From contig NC_134685.1 in assembly GCF_024713945.1 (NCBI RefSeq), positions 744,001-808,000 on the forward strand: a DNA stretch of 64,000 nt, given 5' to 3'. Every line of letters starts with the position of its first letter. The first letter of the stretch is position 1. Of this stretch, positions 35,941 to 51,000 are shown piece by piece. The notes beneath the pieces are model-generated. The model searched no databases, had not been told where the DNA came from, and saw only the letters and a list, made by a program, of their open reading frames with translations. Source of the DNA: Dermatophagoides farinae. Lineage: Eukaryota > Arthropoda > Arachnida > Sarcoptiformes > Pyroglyphidae. The translations under genes were made by a program, and so were the position numbers.

Positions 35941-38900
35941 CCTCTCACTCAAAATCATCATCATACATTGAATGATTGTTATATCTTCTTCTTTTTTTTG
36001 CGAATGAAATAAAAATCCGTCGTTTTTCATTTTTTTTGTCGATTGTCGTTTGTTTGAATGATAAAGCGATTATTTTTAGCATCCAAAGAAAAAAAAACTG
36101 AATGTTTGTACATTCGATGGTTCAATCTTTATTTATTTATATTCATATATGAAAACCATGAATAAAGACATATATCTCAAATCATCAAATTTCAAGAAAG
36201 AGAACGAAAAAAACGACAACATAAATTTTTTTTTTTGGTTCATTTTTGTTTTCTCGCTGAAAAAAAAATAATTCATTCATTCAGCTAAAAAGGAAATGTA
36301 AGTTATATATGTGATAAACATAGGCAAAACAAAACATGATATTCAAGTTTTGAAGAAAAAAAAAAACAAACACAATGAAATGAATTCTATAGAACGAAAA
36401 AAAAAATTAATAATGATGATGATCATGACTATGGAATTAGTAATTAAAAAATTCATGAAATTCATTTTCTTCAACCATTCTACCTTGAAATAAAAAAAAA
36501 CCGGTCTATTTTTTGAATCAAATTTTTGATAGTTCCATCATTTGTGTGTGGATAATAACACCATCATCATCACACCATCAAGATGTTAGATAATGATGCT
36601 CACGTGATCATTATCATCATTATTCAATCCATGTGTAAATGTCATCAAACATTTGAAAGGATAAAAAACAGACGAAACACCACAGGTGGTTGTTGCTGTT
36701 GCCACCATAATAATTATATAATGATATAGTGAGGTGCCTAAAGGGAGAAAGAAATACAAAAAATTTCCGGAAAAACTGAAAAAAACCATTACGGAAACTA
36801 TATCAAAAAAAAAAAAAAAATTTCTTATCATCATCATCATCATGCAACTATACAGTGAACACCAGTTTTCAAATAAAATCAAATTTTCCATTCGACAAAC
36901 AAAACGATTATAAAATGATATGGATGAATTTTTTCTTTTGAACAAAAAAAAAAAAAAAAAAACAAAACATCCATCCATTCAAATGAATGATTTGGGTGAA
37001 TGAAAAAAAAGCGAAACAAAATGGAATTGAAAGTAGAGAGAAAAAAAAATCATTTCATTTTCAATCGATCAATTATATGGACATTATCATCATCATCATC
37101 CATAATCATTCATTCATTCATTCATTCAAACCATTCTATGGAAAAGAAACTTTCATTTAACACACGCAAACCACAAAAGAGAAAAGAAACAATTTTTTTT
37201 TTGATGAATGAAACATTGAATTTGAAAAACAACAACAACAAAGAACAACATCATCATCATCAAATATGAGAACAAAGGTAAAAATTGGAACAAAAGTTTT
37301 CCACTGAACTTCCGATTTTTCATTTCTATTCTCTATAGCATCAAATTGGACACACGAACACACGCACGCACACACAAAATGGAGATATATTATATAAACG
37401 TGTGTTATAATAGGGCAAATAATCAGAAAAAAATGAAAATTTCTCATTATCTTTCTCAATCAAACGTACACACACACAAGCTACCGTGTATTTATATTTT
37501 GGAGAAATACGAAATGAAAATCAAATCAACATGTGTGTGTGTGTGTGTGTTGAACACTTGGTTTCATTTAAAAAAACCGGTGAAAAAAGAAAGATAAAAT
37601 CCCAGTTTTTTTTCAATTTCAATTGAAAAAAAATTAAATTTCTATTTTTAAACATTTTAGAAAATGGAAAAAAAAAATTTTTTGATCATGATGATGACCA
37701 ATGTTTTTTCATTTCATTTTCTCATCATTGGAATGGCTTCATTTTTTTTTCTTTCGTCATTGAATGGTAAAATTTTTCAATGGCCAAGTAAAACACGAAA
37801 ATAAAAAGGGCAAACAATAACGGAAAATTGAATGGAATTTAAAATTCAATATATATACATGAACCTTGAACCATGATTTAAATGATCAAAATCACAAAAA
37901 ACAAGAAGAAAAATTCATGATTCAAAACAAGTTGTGTGTGTGTGTGTGGACAATAGCAAAAAAAAAAAAAAAAAAAAACAGGTGTATTTATTCATCATGG
38001 ACAAAGAAAAAAAAATGATGTTTTACTTCATGTTGATCGGGATATATTGTGTTGTTTTTTTTTTACTTTTTAATTTTTATTTCAAATCATCAAAATAACA
38101 AAACGTTATCCATGTCTACACAACAACAGCAACAACAAAACATCATCCTCATCACATCATCAATAAACAATTTAAATGAACGAATCTAGGCTATTGTATC
38201 ACATAAATACAATATTTTTCAATCCCAACCTGACCACATTCTCATTAATTAGGTCGCAAAATAAGGTAAAAAAAGCCACCGATCATCACATGAAAGAAAT
38301 GAATGGATTATCTTCATCTCGCGAATGGGCGAAACAAAAAACAATAGGAAGGTGGTGGTGGTGAAATCAGTTTTTTTAAAGAGAAAAAATAACACTAAAT
38401 AAACATCAAGAATAGTCAAAGAAGAAAAAAAATGGAAGGAAAATTATAATAATAATATCGATAGTTGAATATCGATAAAAATCGATTTTTGAATTCGAAA
38501 ACAATGAACTATTGTGACCAAAAAAAAAAAAAAAAAAAAATTGATCCTATTGATTGATATCTAATCATTGCTATGTGAATGTGAATCAACGGACAATAGC
38601 AAAAAAATTAAAAAATCCCGGTCATCATCGATATATAAACAACAATGGTGATAATAATAACCGGAGAGGCCTACCAACACCACCATCAAACAAAATCATC
38701 GACAACAACAAACAAAGTGAATGAATGGTCAGGGATAAAAACCGTATGAATGAATTATCAATGAGAAAAAAAATACCATGAATTTCAATGATGGTCGAAA
38801 AAAAAGAAAGAAAAAAAATGGCCATGCATGATCGGCTACCAACATAAATAAACACGAAAGAAAATATTTTATTCACACACACACACACACATGTAAGCAC

Positions 38901-38967
38901 ATTTAGACATAACCATAAAGATTGATAATGATTATTATTATGTGATAACCATGAAAATACTATTGGA

Positions 38968-38971
<4 letters not shown>

Positions 38972-39016
<45 letters not shown>

Positions 39017-39017
39017 C
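38972..39017. repeat. (CT)n microsatellite
   Basis: About 46 bp of CT dinucleotides with one CTCG interruption, the longest uninterrupted dinucleotide tract in the window. It reads GA on the minus strand, so it could bind a GAGA-type factor upstream of myosin V, but that is speculative. Confidence 0.85.
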
Positions 39018-42000
39018 TCACACAGAAATACCAATGACCCATACATAAATATAAAAACATTCGTATCTGATCATCATTGGAAATGTAAAAAAAAAGACAA
39101 CGAAATGCAAATCTTGGCCTCTCATATTCAAGTTATATCTATGGTTGAATGGATTGCATGCAATGCTCAAATTATTATCATCATCATTATCATCAACATC
39201 ATGAAGATGATCATCATCATCATCATCATCCAAGTTCAGAACAACAAAAAAGACCATCCATTTTTTTCCATCATCAACGATATTATTATGATTATGATGA
39301 TTGTCAAAACACAATTCACAAACTGAAAATATAACGATATAATATATGAATGGTGTAAATGTCATATGGAAATGGTTGTTCATCATGATGAATGGTAAGA
39401 TATTTAAAAAACACAAAGACCTAGGTCAAACACATTCATCAAATATATATCACACTAGATTCATCTGATTATTCTATGAATCATCATCATAATCAACAAT
39501 CAAAAATGATAACATTCCAATGTCTTAATAGCATCATTATTAACATTTGAGGCCATCGTCACTGATGTTAATAATTATAATGATGATAATCACTAGATAT
39601 ATTGCATACATAAATGAAACACAAATATCACTTTAAATAATTGTATAGATAGATAAATGATGAAAGTAAACGTGGTAAATTGATTCAAAAAGAAAAAGAA
39701 AAACTTACCGAAAAAAAAACAATTAAACATCAATGATAATCATCATCATCATGTTCAATAAGATGAGATCATGAAGAAGATGAATTGAAACAAATTTTTT
39801 TTGATTTTCATTATTTTAGTAATTTTCTTTCCACCAAAAAACAAAACAGAAAAAAAAACAGAATCACAGCATCAATGCATAGAAGAATAGAATATAGGCA
39901 AATAACAACAACAAAAGGCCAAATGACAACAAACAAACAAACAAACAAAAATTTTATATTAACTTGACAACCAAACCAACAATCACAAACATTCGATCCA
40001 GAATGGATTGCACATTTTTCACAATGTAAAACACAACATAAACGATCCTAATCAGAATATAAATAAAAAACAGATGAAATGGAACGAATTTTTTTTCTTT
40101 TGGTTCGTTGATTCGTCGTTGGTTTTTGTTTTTGTTGTTGTTATGATGATGATGATGATATGTAATAATGACGACGTGTTTTGATGTCTGTGTGATGATG
40201 ATGATGTTGGTTTTGTTGTATATCATTGGGAGTAGATGTAGGTGGATGACGTATTCTTGAAGGATCCAAAAAAAAAATTTTTTTATTTTATAACGACGCG
40301 CGCATTGTGTGATGAAACATGAAAAAATAAAAAGTTCATTGAAATGAATCAAATGACGTCCAAATGGCCAGACGCACATATGAATGATAGACCTAATCGA
40401 AATGAATGGCATGTATATATATGTGAATGAATGATTGTATTTTTTTTTTTTTTTTTGGTAGTGGCGTTAATGATGGTGGTGGCATATAAATTAGTGTTAC
40501 CGTGTATCCATGTTGTTGTAGTGGCCACTGTAGTAGTAGTGGTAGATTTACCTGGATTTTTTTTTTTAAATAAAAAAATTTATTTGCCATTATAATCAAT
40601 GTGTGTAGATTACCGATACCGATACGAGAGTTTTGTTCTGTTTTGTATAAACGCCCGAAAAAAATTATCCAATGAAGACACGATATATATGCCCATTGAA
40701 TATTTTTTTTTCACAAATTAAAATTTTTCATAAATAAGATTCTATATAGCTGTTGATGATGATCATCATCATCATGATCAACAGGTTGTGTTGACAACAA
40801 CAACAACAAAAAAAAAATCATCATCATCATTAATCACATTGTGTGTCCAATACCTGTTGCTTTGATTGATGATTGTTTTTAAAAACAAAAACAATCGATT
40901 GTTACCACACACACACACACACACACACAGACACAAATCTAAACCAATCCGATCACGATGATATAACTGATGATAAATCATTTGAAAAATGATGACGATG
41001 ACGAAGATGATGATCTGATGATGATTTGATGATTGATTGAAATTTTTTATATTTTTTTTTCATCACATATCAAATGATGATTATTTTTAATTTAAAAAAA
41101 AATGCAAAAATTAAAATAAAAAAAAAATTTCTAATACATTCAATTACGGAAGTATTACGATTTCAATGGATTCGAATGAATCGATTCGAATCTTTCTCTC
41201 TCTTTCACTAGAAATGATTTATTCCACCGATAATAGTAATAAAAATAACATTACAATTGATTTTATGATGATGATAATCGCATCATCATTAATGTTCCAT
41301 ATTTGGAACGATGAAAAAAAAAATTTTTTTTTCTTCTTTTTTCCGATAAAGAGATGCTAAATTTAAAAAAACAAAATCGCTATTTGTTGTGGTGACTGAC
41401 GTATACGGTGGTGGTGGTGGATCCATTCATACATGAGATAAAAATAAACATTCGATTTTTTTTTGCATCTTTTATATCACATTATTAATCTTGTGTGATC
41501 CATATTGATCAATATATTGATCATCATCATCATCATTATTATTATTACTATTCGGCTGACAACGCCCATCAATCATTATGAAATACAACGATTATAATGA
41601 TTATAAAAAAAAATCATATAACAAAAAGCGGAAACAAGAAAATAAACAAAGCCACACCAACAACGTTTGTTTTGTTTAGTTTCGTTTCATTTGGAATGAT
41701 AATGATGATGACGTTGGAATGGTGGTGGTGGTAATTATCATCATCATCACCACAATGTATGGCAACAATTTCCATCCATCCAAGATCCATTATGATAATT
41801 TGCGAATAATGATGGTACATTTAAAAAAAAGATTCGATTCGAATGTGTAAATGATACCTGTGTGTGATTTACGTTTTATGTGAATTTTATTTTTTTTTTT
41901 TATTCAATTTGATTCATCATTGTTTTCGATCAAAACAAAAACAAAAATTCGAATAATAATAAATAAATGAAAAAAAACAACAACAACAAAAAAATGAATA

Positions 42001-42087
42001 AATGAAACAAATAAATGATATGCTGATGCTCTCTCTCTACATATATAGAAATGATGAACGAAAACAAAACAAAACAAAAAATTGAAA

Positions 42088-45000
42088 TTAAAAATCATCA
42101 AGATTTGATACCTCAAATTTTCTTTCCTCTTGTAAATGTTTAGCTTCATTCACCAGCTGTATAATACGTTGTATCATTCGTGGTGAATCACAATAAACAT
42201 AACATGGATTTAAATGTGATGGATATTCAAAATTTTGTTTATGATTATGATGATGATGATGATGAGAATCTTCATGATTAGAATTTCGTCGTAATTTTGT
42301 TGCTGTAGATTGTTGTGTGCCAATACCATCATTATGATAATGTACAGGTGACATACAATTGGACATTGATCTTGTTGGTGGTGTTTGACGAAATTCAATA
42401 AAATGACAAATAATTGCCGTTGTCGATGTTGATGATGATGATTCGTCTACCGCAGTCGTATGATGATGATGATGATTATCCAGTTCCAATTGTGTTCCAA
42501 TCATCGATGTTAAATCTGTACAACAAGATTGTGTTTTCAGAAAATATTCACCATCATTCAACATCATACGATGATGATTACATTCATAAAATGAATCCAA
42601 TAAAAGAATCTGTAGCTGTTGTATTGGACAATTCATTAGAATCAAATCTTGTTGATGACGAAATTCACCATGATGATCATGATTATCATCATCATCCCAT
42701 ACATCTTCTGATGGCAATTGACATTTACGTATTGGTGCATGAAAAAAATACAATCGTTCGGTGGTCAATAAAACAAAATGACGATCTGATAATGGAAATA
42801 CATGAACAAATTGTTCACCATATTCACGTTGGGTACCGAAATCAGTTGTATTATAGAATCGTGATTGCCATTGTGATTGTTGCGATTGATAACGGGTTAG
42901 ACGACCATCGATTGTTAATGTACGTGGTAATCGTACACGTCGTACTTGTCTACCGTTTATACCAAAACATGCTTTACGACTTGAATCACGTACAGCGGTT
43001 GCGGCACCAGATGCAAAATCTAACATTCCAACAGCTGGTTTTGTAAATGTACCCAAAACACCTTTACTCAAACCAGATAAAAAACCAGTGACACCACCAT
43101 GATTAACGATACCATCATAGGTTTGCGTAATCACCGATGTAATACCACCCAATATACCATGTGCTAAACCAAATGCACCGACAACCAAATGTGATCGTTG
43201 ACCACCGATACCACCAGTTTGTTGTTTAATTTTTCTACGTATTTCTTGATGACGATCATCCATTGTAACAAATCCCAATGATTCGGATAAAACCGATGTA
43301 ACTTTAGCCGTAGAATCAGATATTCCATGAGTAACATTCATAATTAATCCACGAATACTACCATCGGAATAGAATTCATTCAATCCTTCGACAAAATTAT
43401 TGATAAAACCAACAGGATTACCAAGGAAATCTACTGTTCCAAGAATTTTTGCCGCTTGACTTCTTAGTTCACTACGATAATGTTCATGTATTGAATCCTG
43501 AAGAAAACGTCTGGTCATCAGACTATAAACCTTATGGAATGGTTTCAATTGTATCAATGCTTCTTCAAAACGAATCAATTTTATGCCGGCTTTCTTTTTC
43601 AATTCATTAAGATAACGGCCAATGGTTGATGTCGAAGTGAATACAGACAATTTAACACGTCGTAATTGAATTAATAAAAATGCAAAAAAATATTGTGCTG
43701 AACGTGATAATGAACTGGAGACAACATTTCCTGATGTATGATATAATAATGATGGATTTGTTGCCGTTGTAGAAGCAGCAGCAGCAGCAATTGCAGCTGA
43801 TGATGATGAACTAATTTCATCCATTTCTGAATCGACTGGATCATATTGAATAAATTCCAATAGTTTCAATAAAACTAATTCTTCAATATTCAACACCAGA
43901 TCATTTATGCTAATTTGTAGACTCTGTGAATAGAGAAAAAAAAATCCAATTAAACATAAAGCATAAAAAAAATCAACATACCTTAAAAACATTAATCTCA
44001 ACATTTGGCAGAAATAATTTATGCAAATTAAACGTGATGGCTGGACGTTCAATAATGATTCGTTGTCCTGCCATTGTTGTAATTGTTGAAATCGATCTTG
44101 ATGGTGATGAAGGCGGCTCCTGATCCGATTGATGCTGCTGCTGATGTTGTGAATCCAAATTTGTCACATATAAGACAACTTCTTTTTCTGAATCCAATAA
44201 TTGATTGTCGACCTAAATGAAAAAAAAAGTCAAACAACAAAAACCAAAAAATAAAAAAATAAAAACAAACCTGAAAATCTTCGACAACACAATTCAAACG
44301 ACATTCAGCTGGATTACAAAGTAATTCTAAAATGATTTTTTTCATAAATAAAAACACAATTTCTTCATTCGTTTTCGATATGATCGATATGCCAATAGAA
44401 TCCACTTGTAGTTGTAATTCTAATTCAGTTTTATTTAACATACGTATTAGGAAACTTTGTTCAGCCATTGTATTCGTCGTGTTGAGTAATTCATTTAATT
44501 GTGATGTACCACCACCACCACCACCATTACTGGTGTTTGAACCATGATCAGAACGATTAAATTGTATTAGATTCAATTGTCGACCATTTGCTGTCAATTG
44601 ATTATCTTTGATTCTCAATACACGGCTTGGACCATCGGCTAATATGGACACGTTTAAAACACCGGATCCTTTACGCATTTTTTGTTTAATCACTGCCTGT
44701 TGTTTTGGTATCGTCGTTTTTGTCATTGATGATTCAGTTGGTCCAATGGCTATAACGGCCATTGTACCAGTTTGAAATAAATCATTTAATCCAGTAGTAG
44801 TCGATGTTGTAGTGGTCAAAACAATTGGTTGAACAAACATATTCCAATATTTTAGACATCGAAGACGGCCATCTTCAGTGAAATACCATGTTTGTGTTGA
44901 TGAACGTTGTTGATTCAATTTACGTACAGCCAATGGTATCGAAACAATATTAGCTGATGTTGATGATGAATTATCCATTTCATCATCCATTACATCTAAT

Positions 45001-48000
45001 ACCATTAAAGTGGATGATAACAATGTTGGAGGAAATCTAACTTCAGCATAACCTAAATCTTGAAATCCAGGTGGTTCAGTAGGCGGTGATGATCCTTCAT
45101 GTATCAAATGATTCAATTGATCTAGACGCCATAATTGACTACGTTTAGCACGTTCTTTACGTCCAAGAAATACTGGTTTAGGTCGATCAGATTCCAATAT
45201 ACCACCACCACCACCACCACCAATAGGAAATGTATCTGACATTGGACTATTCGGTATATCAAAATCTGGTACATCTAAAACAAGCATTTTAGATCCAACA
45301 TCATTTTCAACGAATGATAAATCAGGTCCAGCCATCATCATATACATTAATTGTTCAGCATCATCATCCATATAACCACCGTTATAGCCAAACATTGATC
45401 CACCAACCATTGTTGTTGATGTAAAAGTTTCTTCAAATGCTAAATAATAGAAATTATCATATGTCAATATATTACCGGGTGCAAATGAATTCAGATCATA
45501 TGTTGATGATGAACCACCCGGTGCACAAACAGTCAGATGTGCTGGCTGTGTTGGTTCATCCAATGCATATGGCACTGATGAATTTGGCCTTACAATCGTA
45601 CGATGTTGTGTACAATCAATCTGACAGAATTCAATGGCAACTTGAGAAAAATTTTCCACACGTATCGGTGGTGGTAAACTATTGGCATCGGTGAAAACAA
45701 TAAAATATGTTGCATTTTGTAATAGAATTTCTACACGTATAAAATTCGAACGTCCAGAATCGTCACGAATATTCAGCTGAAAAGATACCGATGGTTCAGA
45801 ACCAACATCAAAACAACCGGACCATAAACAACCGATTAATGATGCTATTCGTACACATAATAATTTTGGCCGATCCGTTGCTGGCCAATGGAATGGCATA
45901 TTTGATTTAGGTAATGCTGATATCATTTGTGATTTTTCCACAACGAAATCATGATGATAACCACCAACACTACTATTACTGCCACTTTGTGAACTTAAAC
46001 GACGACTAAATGAATTTCGGTGACCAGTTTTAATTGGACTTGACATTGATGATGGTGTGAAATGTACATTTGATGATTCCATGAAATTCGACGATTGACC
46101 ACCACCAACAATAACATCTGGATAAATGAAACATTTTTGTGCAAATTCCAGTTTAAAACTAGTTAGATTTTCAATCTGAAATCGTGGTGCAATAGTAACA
46201 ATTTTTGTTTGATTATAACGATCACGTCCTTGACGAATATCGATACCGAATTCATAGATTTTTTCTTGTGGTATACTATCTTCAGGGGAATATTCTGTAA
46301 CCCGTAAACGACGATAAAATGTACCTTTTTCCAAACAGAATAAATTACACCATCTTGGTGACATATTCGGTAACATTCGTCCTAAACGCATTATACAATA
46401 TTGTGATGAATCTGGATTAGCAAAACTAAATAATAATGGTGATATTGATCGTGCACGTTCATGTTCTTCATATTGGCCGGCAGCTTCTTCAATTAGATTC
46501 GTGGCACCACCACCACCACCATCTTGTGCAAATACAAGTGGTAAACCACTACGATTGACAATCCAATATGGTGCATAAATTGTTATTGTCATTGCATTCG
46601 ATGGTTTTGGACAACCATTTTGTACGACAATATGTGCATTCAGTATTAACAATCGATTACGTGCATCATACATATCGATATGGGTTTCAAAATTTTTGAT
46701 AGCACCCGGTTCAATTTGTAATGGACGACAACGTGGAAAATGTTCCATTTGAAATTCAATACTAAATGATTCAAGTGGAGAAATATAATGTACAGAATAA
46801 TCATCACCAGATTTTATTGTTCCAGTCGATGCAGATGATGATGATGACGATAATTCTTGTCCATTTTGACTATTTAAAATTTTAAATCGTAATTCATATG
46901 GCAAACGATTAGCCAATTGTAATGGTGGTAGCAATGTTATCGTATGCGATGGTAATGTAACTAATGGTGATATTTTTGGCGATGGAATCATCATCATCAT
47001 ACCGGCATTATTCAATGTTTGATTTGATTGACGAAAAATATTTCTTGATTCAATCAATGCTCCAATGGAATTTCGTTCGACTAATACGGATACAACATAT
47101 GCTTGTGATTTTGAATATGATCCATGTTGTGTATGAGTGATCGGTGTACAAATCTGTAATGAACAATCTAGTTCACCGAATTTTCGTACATGATTCCAAT
47201 TTATATAAGTAGAACAGGTACCAATACCTAGATCACATGGACGTAATTGAATTCTTGCATATAATAAATCCAATGGTACGGGAAATATTCCTTGTGGTGC
47301 AATCATATACGATGTACGTACATCGGACATTGCTGTATTAACGAATTTCAATTCAACCATTTTCGTTGTACGATTTGTTATCAACAATGATGATCGAACT
47401 GTAATCAATTTGATTGCTGTCGATTGTAATCGAATTTCAAACACCAAAATAGCTGATTGATTTGTGTACCGTTCAGATATAACGTGACGAATAAATGTTC
47501 CTTCACGTTCTATTGACAGTGGAAATGTTTCTTGCCAACCATCAACTTTTATATAGATTTTTAATGGTGAAATTGTTGACGATATTGATGATCGTGGTGG
47601 TAATAAATTTTGTCGATGATGTTTATGGCTTGAATTTTGTTTCAATGCTGATGATGAATGTAATAGATCAACACAATCAAAATAAACAATATGATCGGCT
47701 TGTACATCAAGACTGGGTTTCAAATCACAAGGTGTAATCAAATCGGCTGCTTTCTCTGTGGAGAACATTTTTCTTGAATTCGATAATAACATATGTAGAT
47801 CAGTACCAGTATCATTTTTCAATGCAAACGGTATGAATGGTTGACGATGACGAAATGTACGACGATCCGATGGTAATGACATAAAATTTTCAATATCTTG
47901 TCGCCATTCACGATGAACTTTTTCAATCAAATCCAACAATGTACGTGAAACATTCAGATTAAACATTTTTCTAATTTCAATTTTTATTGCTAATTTTTGT

Positions 48001-51000
48001 CTTGCAACAGGTATACGATTTGTTGATGCAATCGCAGCTGTATTTAACATTGATTTCAAATGACAACGTGGTTCATGATGTTTCCATGAAAAAGCAATCT
48101 GACAATTTTCAATGAATGGTTCCCAACCAGATAAATGTGAATTATAATAATCACAATAAAAATTTGTTTGTGCATGTGCTTCAACAGACCGGGTATAATA
48201 TTGCATCAAACGAAAATCTGTAACACCCAATTCCAATAATGGTAGATCAAGTTGATTACAATCATCAATAATTCGAATGGAACCATTAGCAATTTTTACT
48301 TCAATCACCGATAATATCGATAATAATAAATTCGATGATGATCGAGATCGATTTGGATTTTTCTTTCGTTTTTCTCCATTCAATTTATTACCACTATTAT
48401 CATTATGTAAATTCATTGAAGCTATTGTAGTCATCGTTGCCACATCCGTGGTCGTAGCAGCCGATATTTCCGATGTACATGATTGTGAATGATTATCTGT
48501 ATCGGAATTTTGATTAATTAAATCATCATTTTTTTGTTGTACATCACTTGTTGTTGGACTGGAAAGCATATATGCTGCTTCAATAATATCACCATTTTTT
48601 AATGCTAATGCACGAAGACTATCACGTGGATTGAAACCCAGATCAATCAGATTATTTAATCGACAACGAAATTCTTCGGCATTCAATCCGGAACTAGATA
48701 ATGTAATCTGCTGTAACATTTCCATCATTTCATCATCTTCATCATCATTTTGTTTTGTTATATTGTTCAAAACGGTTTTATTCTGATCTAATGCTGATGG
48801 TGGATGGATCGATGAAGAAACAGGCTGTGGCTGTTGTTCAATCGAAGTCAATGTATTAAGAATATGCCAGAAAACCAATAAATCTGTATATGAGAATCGT
48901 ACATCAATGGTTGAAATTTCAATAGAAAGAACCATTTCTGGTTTTGCTGTAGTAATGTTTTTACTATTTTTATGATGTCGTACACTTTCACCACCAATAA
49001 ACGATGATGAAGATAATTGATCAGGATAAAAATGTTGACGTATAGAAAATTTTTTCGGCAATACTAATGGATCAATACTATTCACTGAACTTATTAGATT
49101 TAATCCATCGACTATATTGACTGAATCTGATGATTTTTTACCAATAGATTTTGATGATACAGCAGTTGAAGTTGTTGTTGTTGTCATTGTTGATGTTGAT
49201 GTTGATGATGATGATGATGATGATGTCATTGAATCATTTAGTGATGAAAAAAGAATTTTACGTTCAAGTACAATTTCAATCACAGTTTTCTGTAGTATCG
49301 GTACACCAAACATATCACAGTAATAAAATTTTTCCACCGGTATATAAAGCTCTGGTTGTGATCGATTCAATCGATCCGATGGATAATGTTTTCGTTGAGC
49401 AAATTTTTCGATATTTTTCACACAATCCAATGAATAAATACTTAGATCACGAATTTCGGCATTATAAGAATTATTCGATGTTGAAGTAGTGGTCGTAGTC
49501 GATGACGAAGAATTTGTTGAATGATTCTGTATTGGCAATGGTGATTGATTAACGGTTATGCCAAATTTTCGTTGTCGTTGCTGTTGTGATGATGGTTTAC
49601 ATACAATCATTTCTTGACGACCAATCGTTCGAATTATATCAGTAGAATGATTATGATTATTCAATAACATATGGCCAAGATGAAATACGACCACTTCATA
49701 ACTGGATGGTGAAATTGGACAAATTATAATCGGTGAACGTATGAAAATGTTCAATTTAAAATTATCCAAAAATGGATTTGCCATTGATTTAGTTTTGGAT
49801 TTAAATTTTGTTTTCTGTCGACCATGTGATTTTGTTTGCATTTTAAATAATGATAATTTCGATGTCGATGATGTTGGTCGCAACAATTGCGAAGAAGAAG
49901 AAAAAGAACTAGATGGTGGTGGTGAACTAGTTGATTGTATATCATTCGATTGTTCAGCTGTTGAATCATCCGCTGTTGTTGTTGTTTCAGGTACAATTCC
50001 ACGTAATACTTCTGTGGTTGCAGCACGTACACGTTCTTTAAATGAACGTGAAAAATATGCTTCCAAAACATCGGTAAAACATTTTCTACATAATGATAAT
50101 TCATACACTAGGATGCTTGAATGTACATAACAAAATGATGCCATTTCAATATTCAAACGTAAAACATTTTCATTCATATGTCTTGATAATGAAAATATTA
50201 ATGCCTTTTCCACTGGAATTGTCGATGATTCTGATGTTCCATCATTATCATCATTGCCATCATCATCATCATTATTATTATTATTATCCGAGTTGATAAT
50301 TTTTCCAATCGATAATACACGACGATGATGATTGACATTATTTGTGGCCGTAATTAGATCCAATAATTCTAATGAATCCATACGTCCATCAATTGATAAC
50401 ATATTGGTACTAAAACGAAATTGCCAACCACAACCAGTCAATGTAGCCGTTGCTATTTTTTGCATTTTCAAATTCGAATGTTGATCATCATCATCATCAG
50501 CTATTATTACTGTTGTAATATCATCTGTACGTAATAATGTTAGATTTAGATTTTGACATTCAAAATTTAAATCCAATTGTAATTGATTCAATTCATTCTG
50601 TGTAAGAAATATAGTTTTCTGTTGTTGTTGTTGTTGTTGTTTTTGATGATAATCAGCTGTTGTTCGAATAAGCTGTTGACCACCACCACCAACACCACCA
50701 CCGCCACGATTATGACAATTACAAGCATATGCATTTGGATTTGTTACATCGACACCAATTTTCATTTGATTAAATTCAAATTCCAATATTAAATTTCCTT
50801 GTTGCTGCTGCTGCTGTGATGATGAAATAAATGTCTGTTCATATGATTGTGATGATGTAAGATTATTGAATGCCATCAATTGAAATGATGAATTATGTAT
50901 TTGAAAATTAAATTGACAATAAATAGCATCACGTGTAAGAAATATATCATCTGTAATTGTTGTTGTCGATAGATTTAATGATGATTGTGATAAATGGCGA

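Larger units (their letters stand above)
34321..42087. other. 7.8 kb gene-poor region between myosin V and VPS13D
   Basis: I found no conserved coding exon or recognisable RNA gene. It should contain the myosin V promoter and leader, and the VPS13D 3' UTR. Donor-like minus-strand sites occur (for example GTAAGT at 39708-39703 and GTAAAT near 40550), which could belong to spliced leader exons. Repeats include (CT)n at 38972-39017, (CA)n at about 34463-34481, 38874-38890 and 40905-40930, a CCTCA/CCTAA tract at about 35911-35940, long A-tracts at 36806-36820, 36944-36961, 37958-37978 and 38520-38540, and many (ATC)n. Confidence 0.5.

Noticed and set aside
39592-40560. Additional C/D snoRNAs in the large spacer
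   Set aside because: TGATGA and CTGA are very frequent here because of (ATG)n repeats. No unit had all four boxes, proper spacing and an rRNA-like guide.
41161-41190. Palindromic GATTCGAATC repeats as an operator
   Set aside because: It is a short, AT-rich, isolated pair of words with no adjacent gene start.
39018-41820. Open frames rich in Asp, His, Ile and Val between myosin V and VPS13D
   Set aside because: Both strands of (ATC)n read as poly-Ile/Ser/His or Met/Asp/Val, so long frames arise without selection.
48277-50296. Plus-strand frames inside VPS13D
   Set aside because: They are antisense shadows of the conserved minus-strand gene and are strongly biased toward Met, Val, Asp and Leu.
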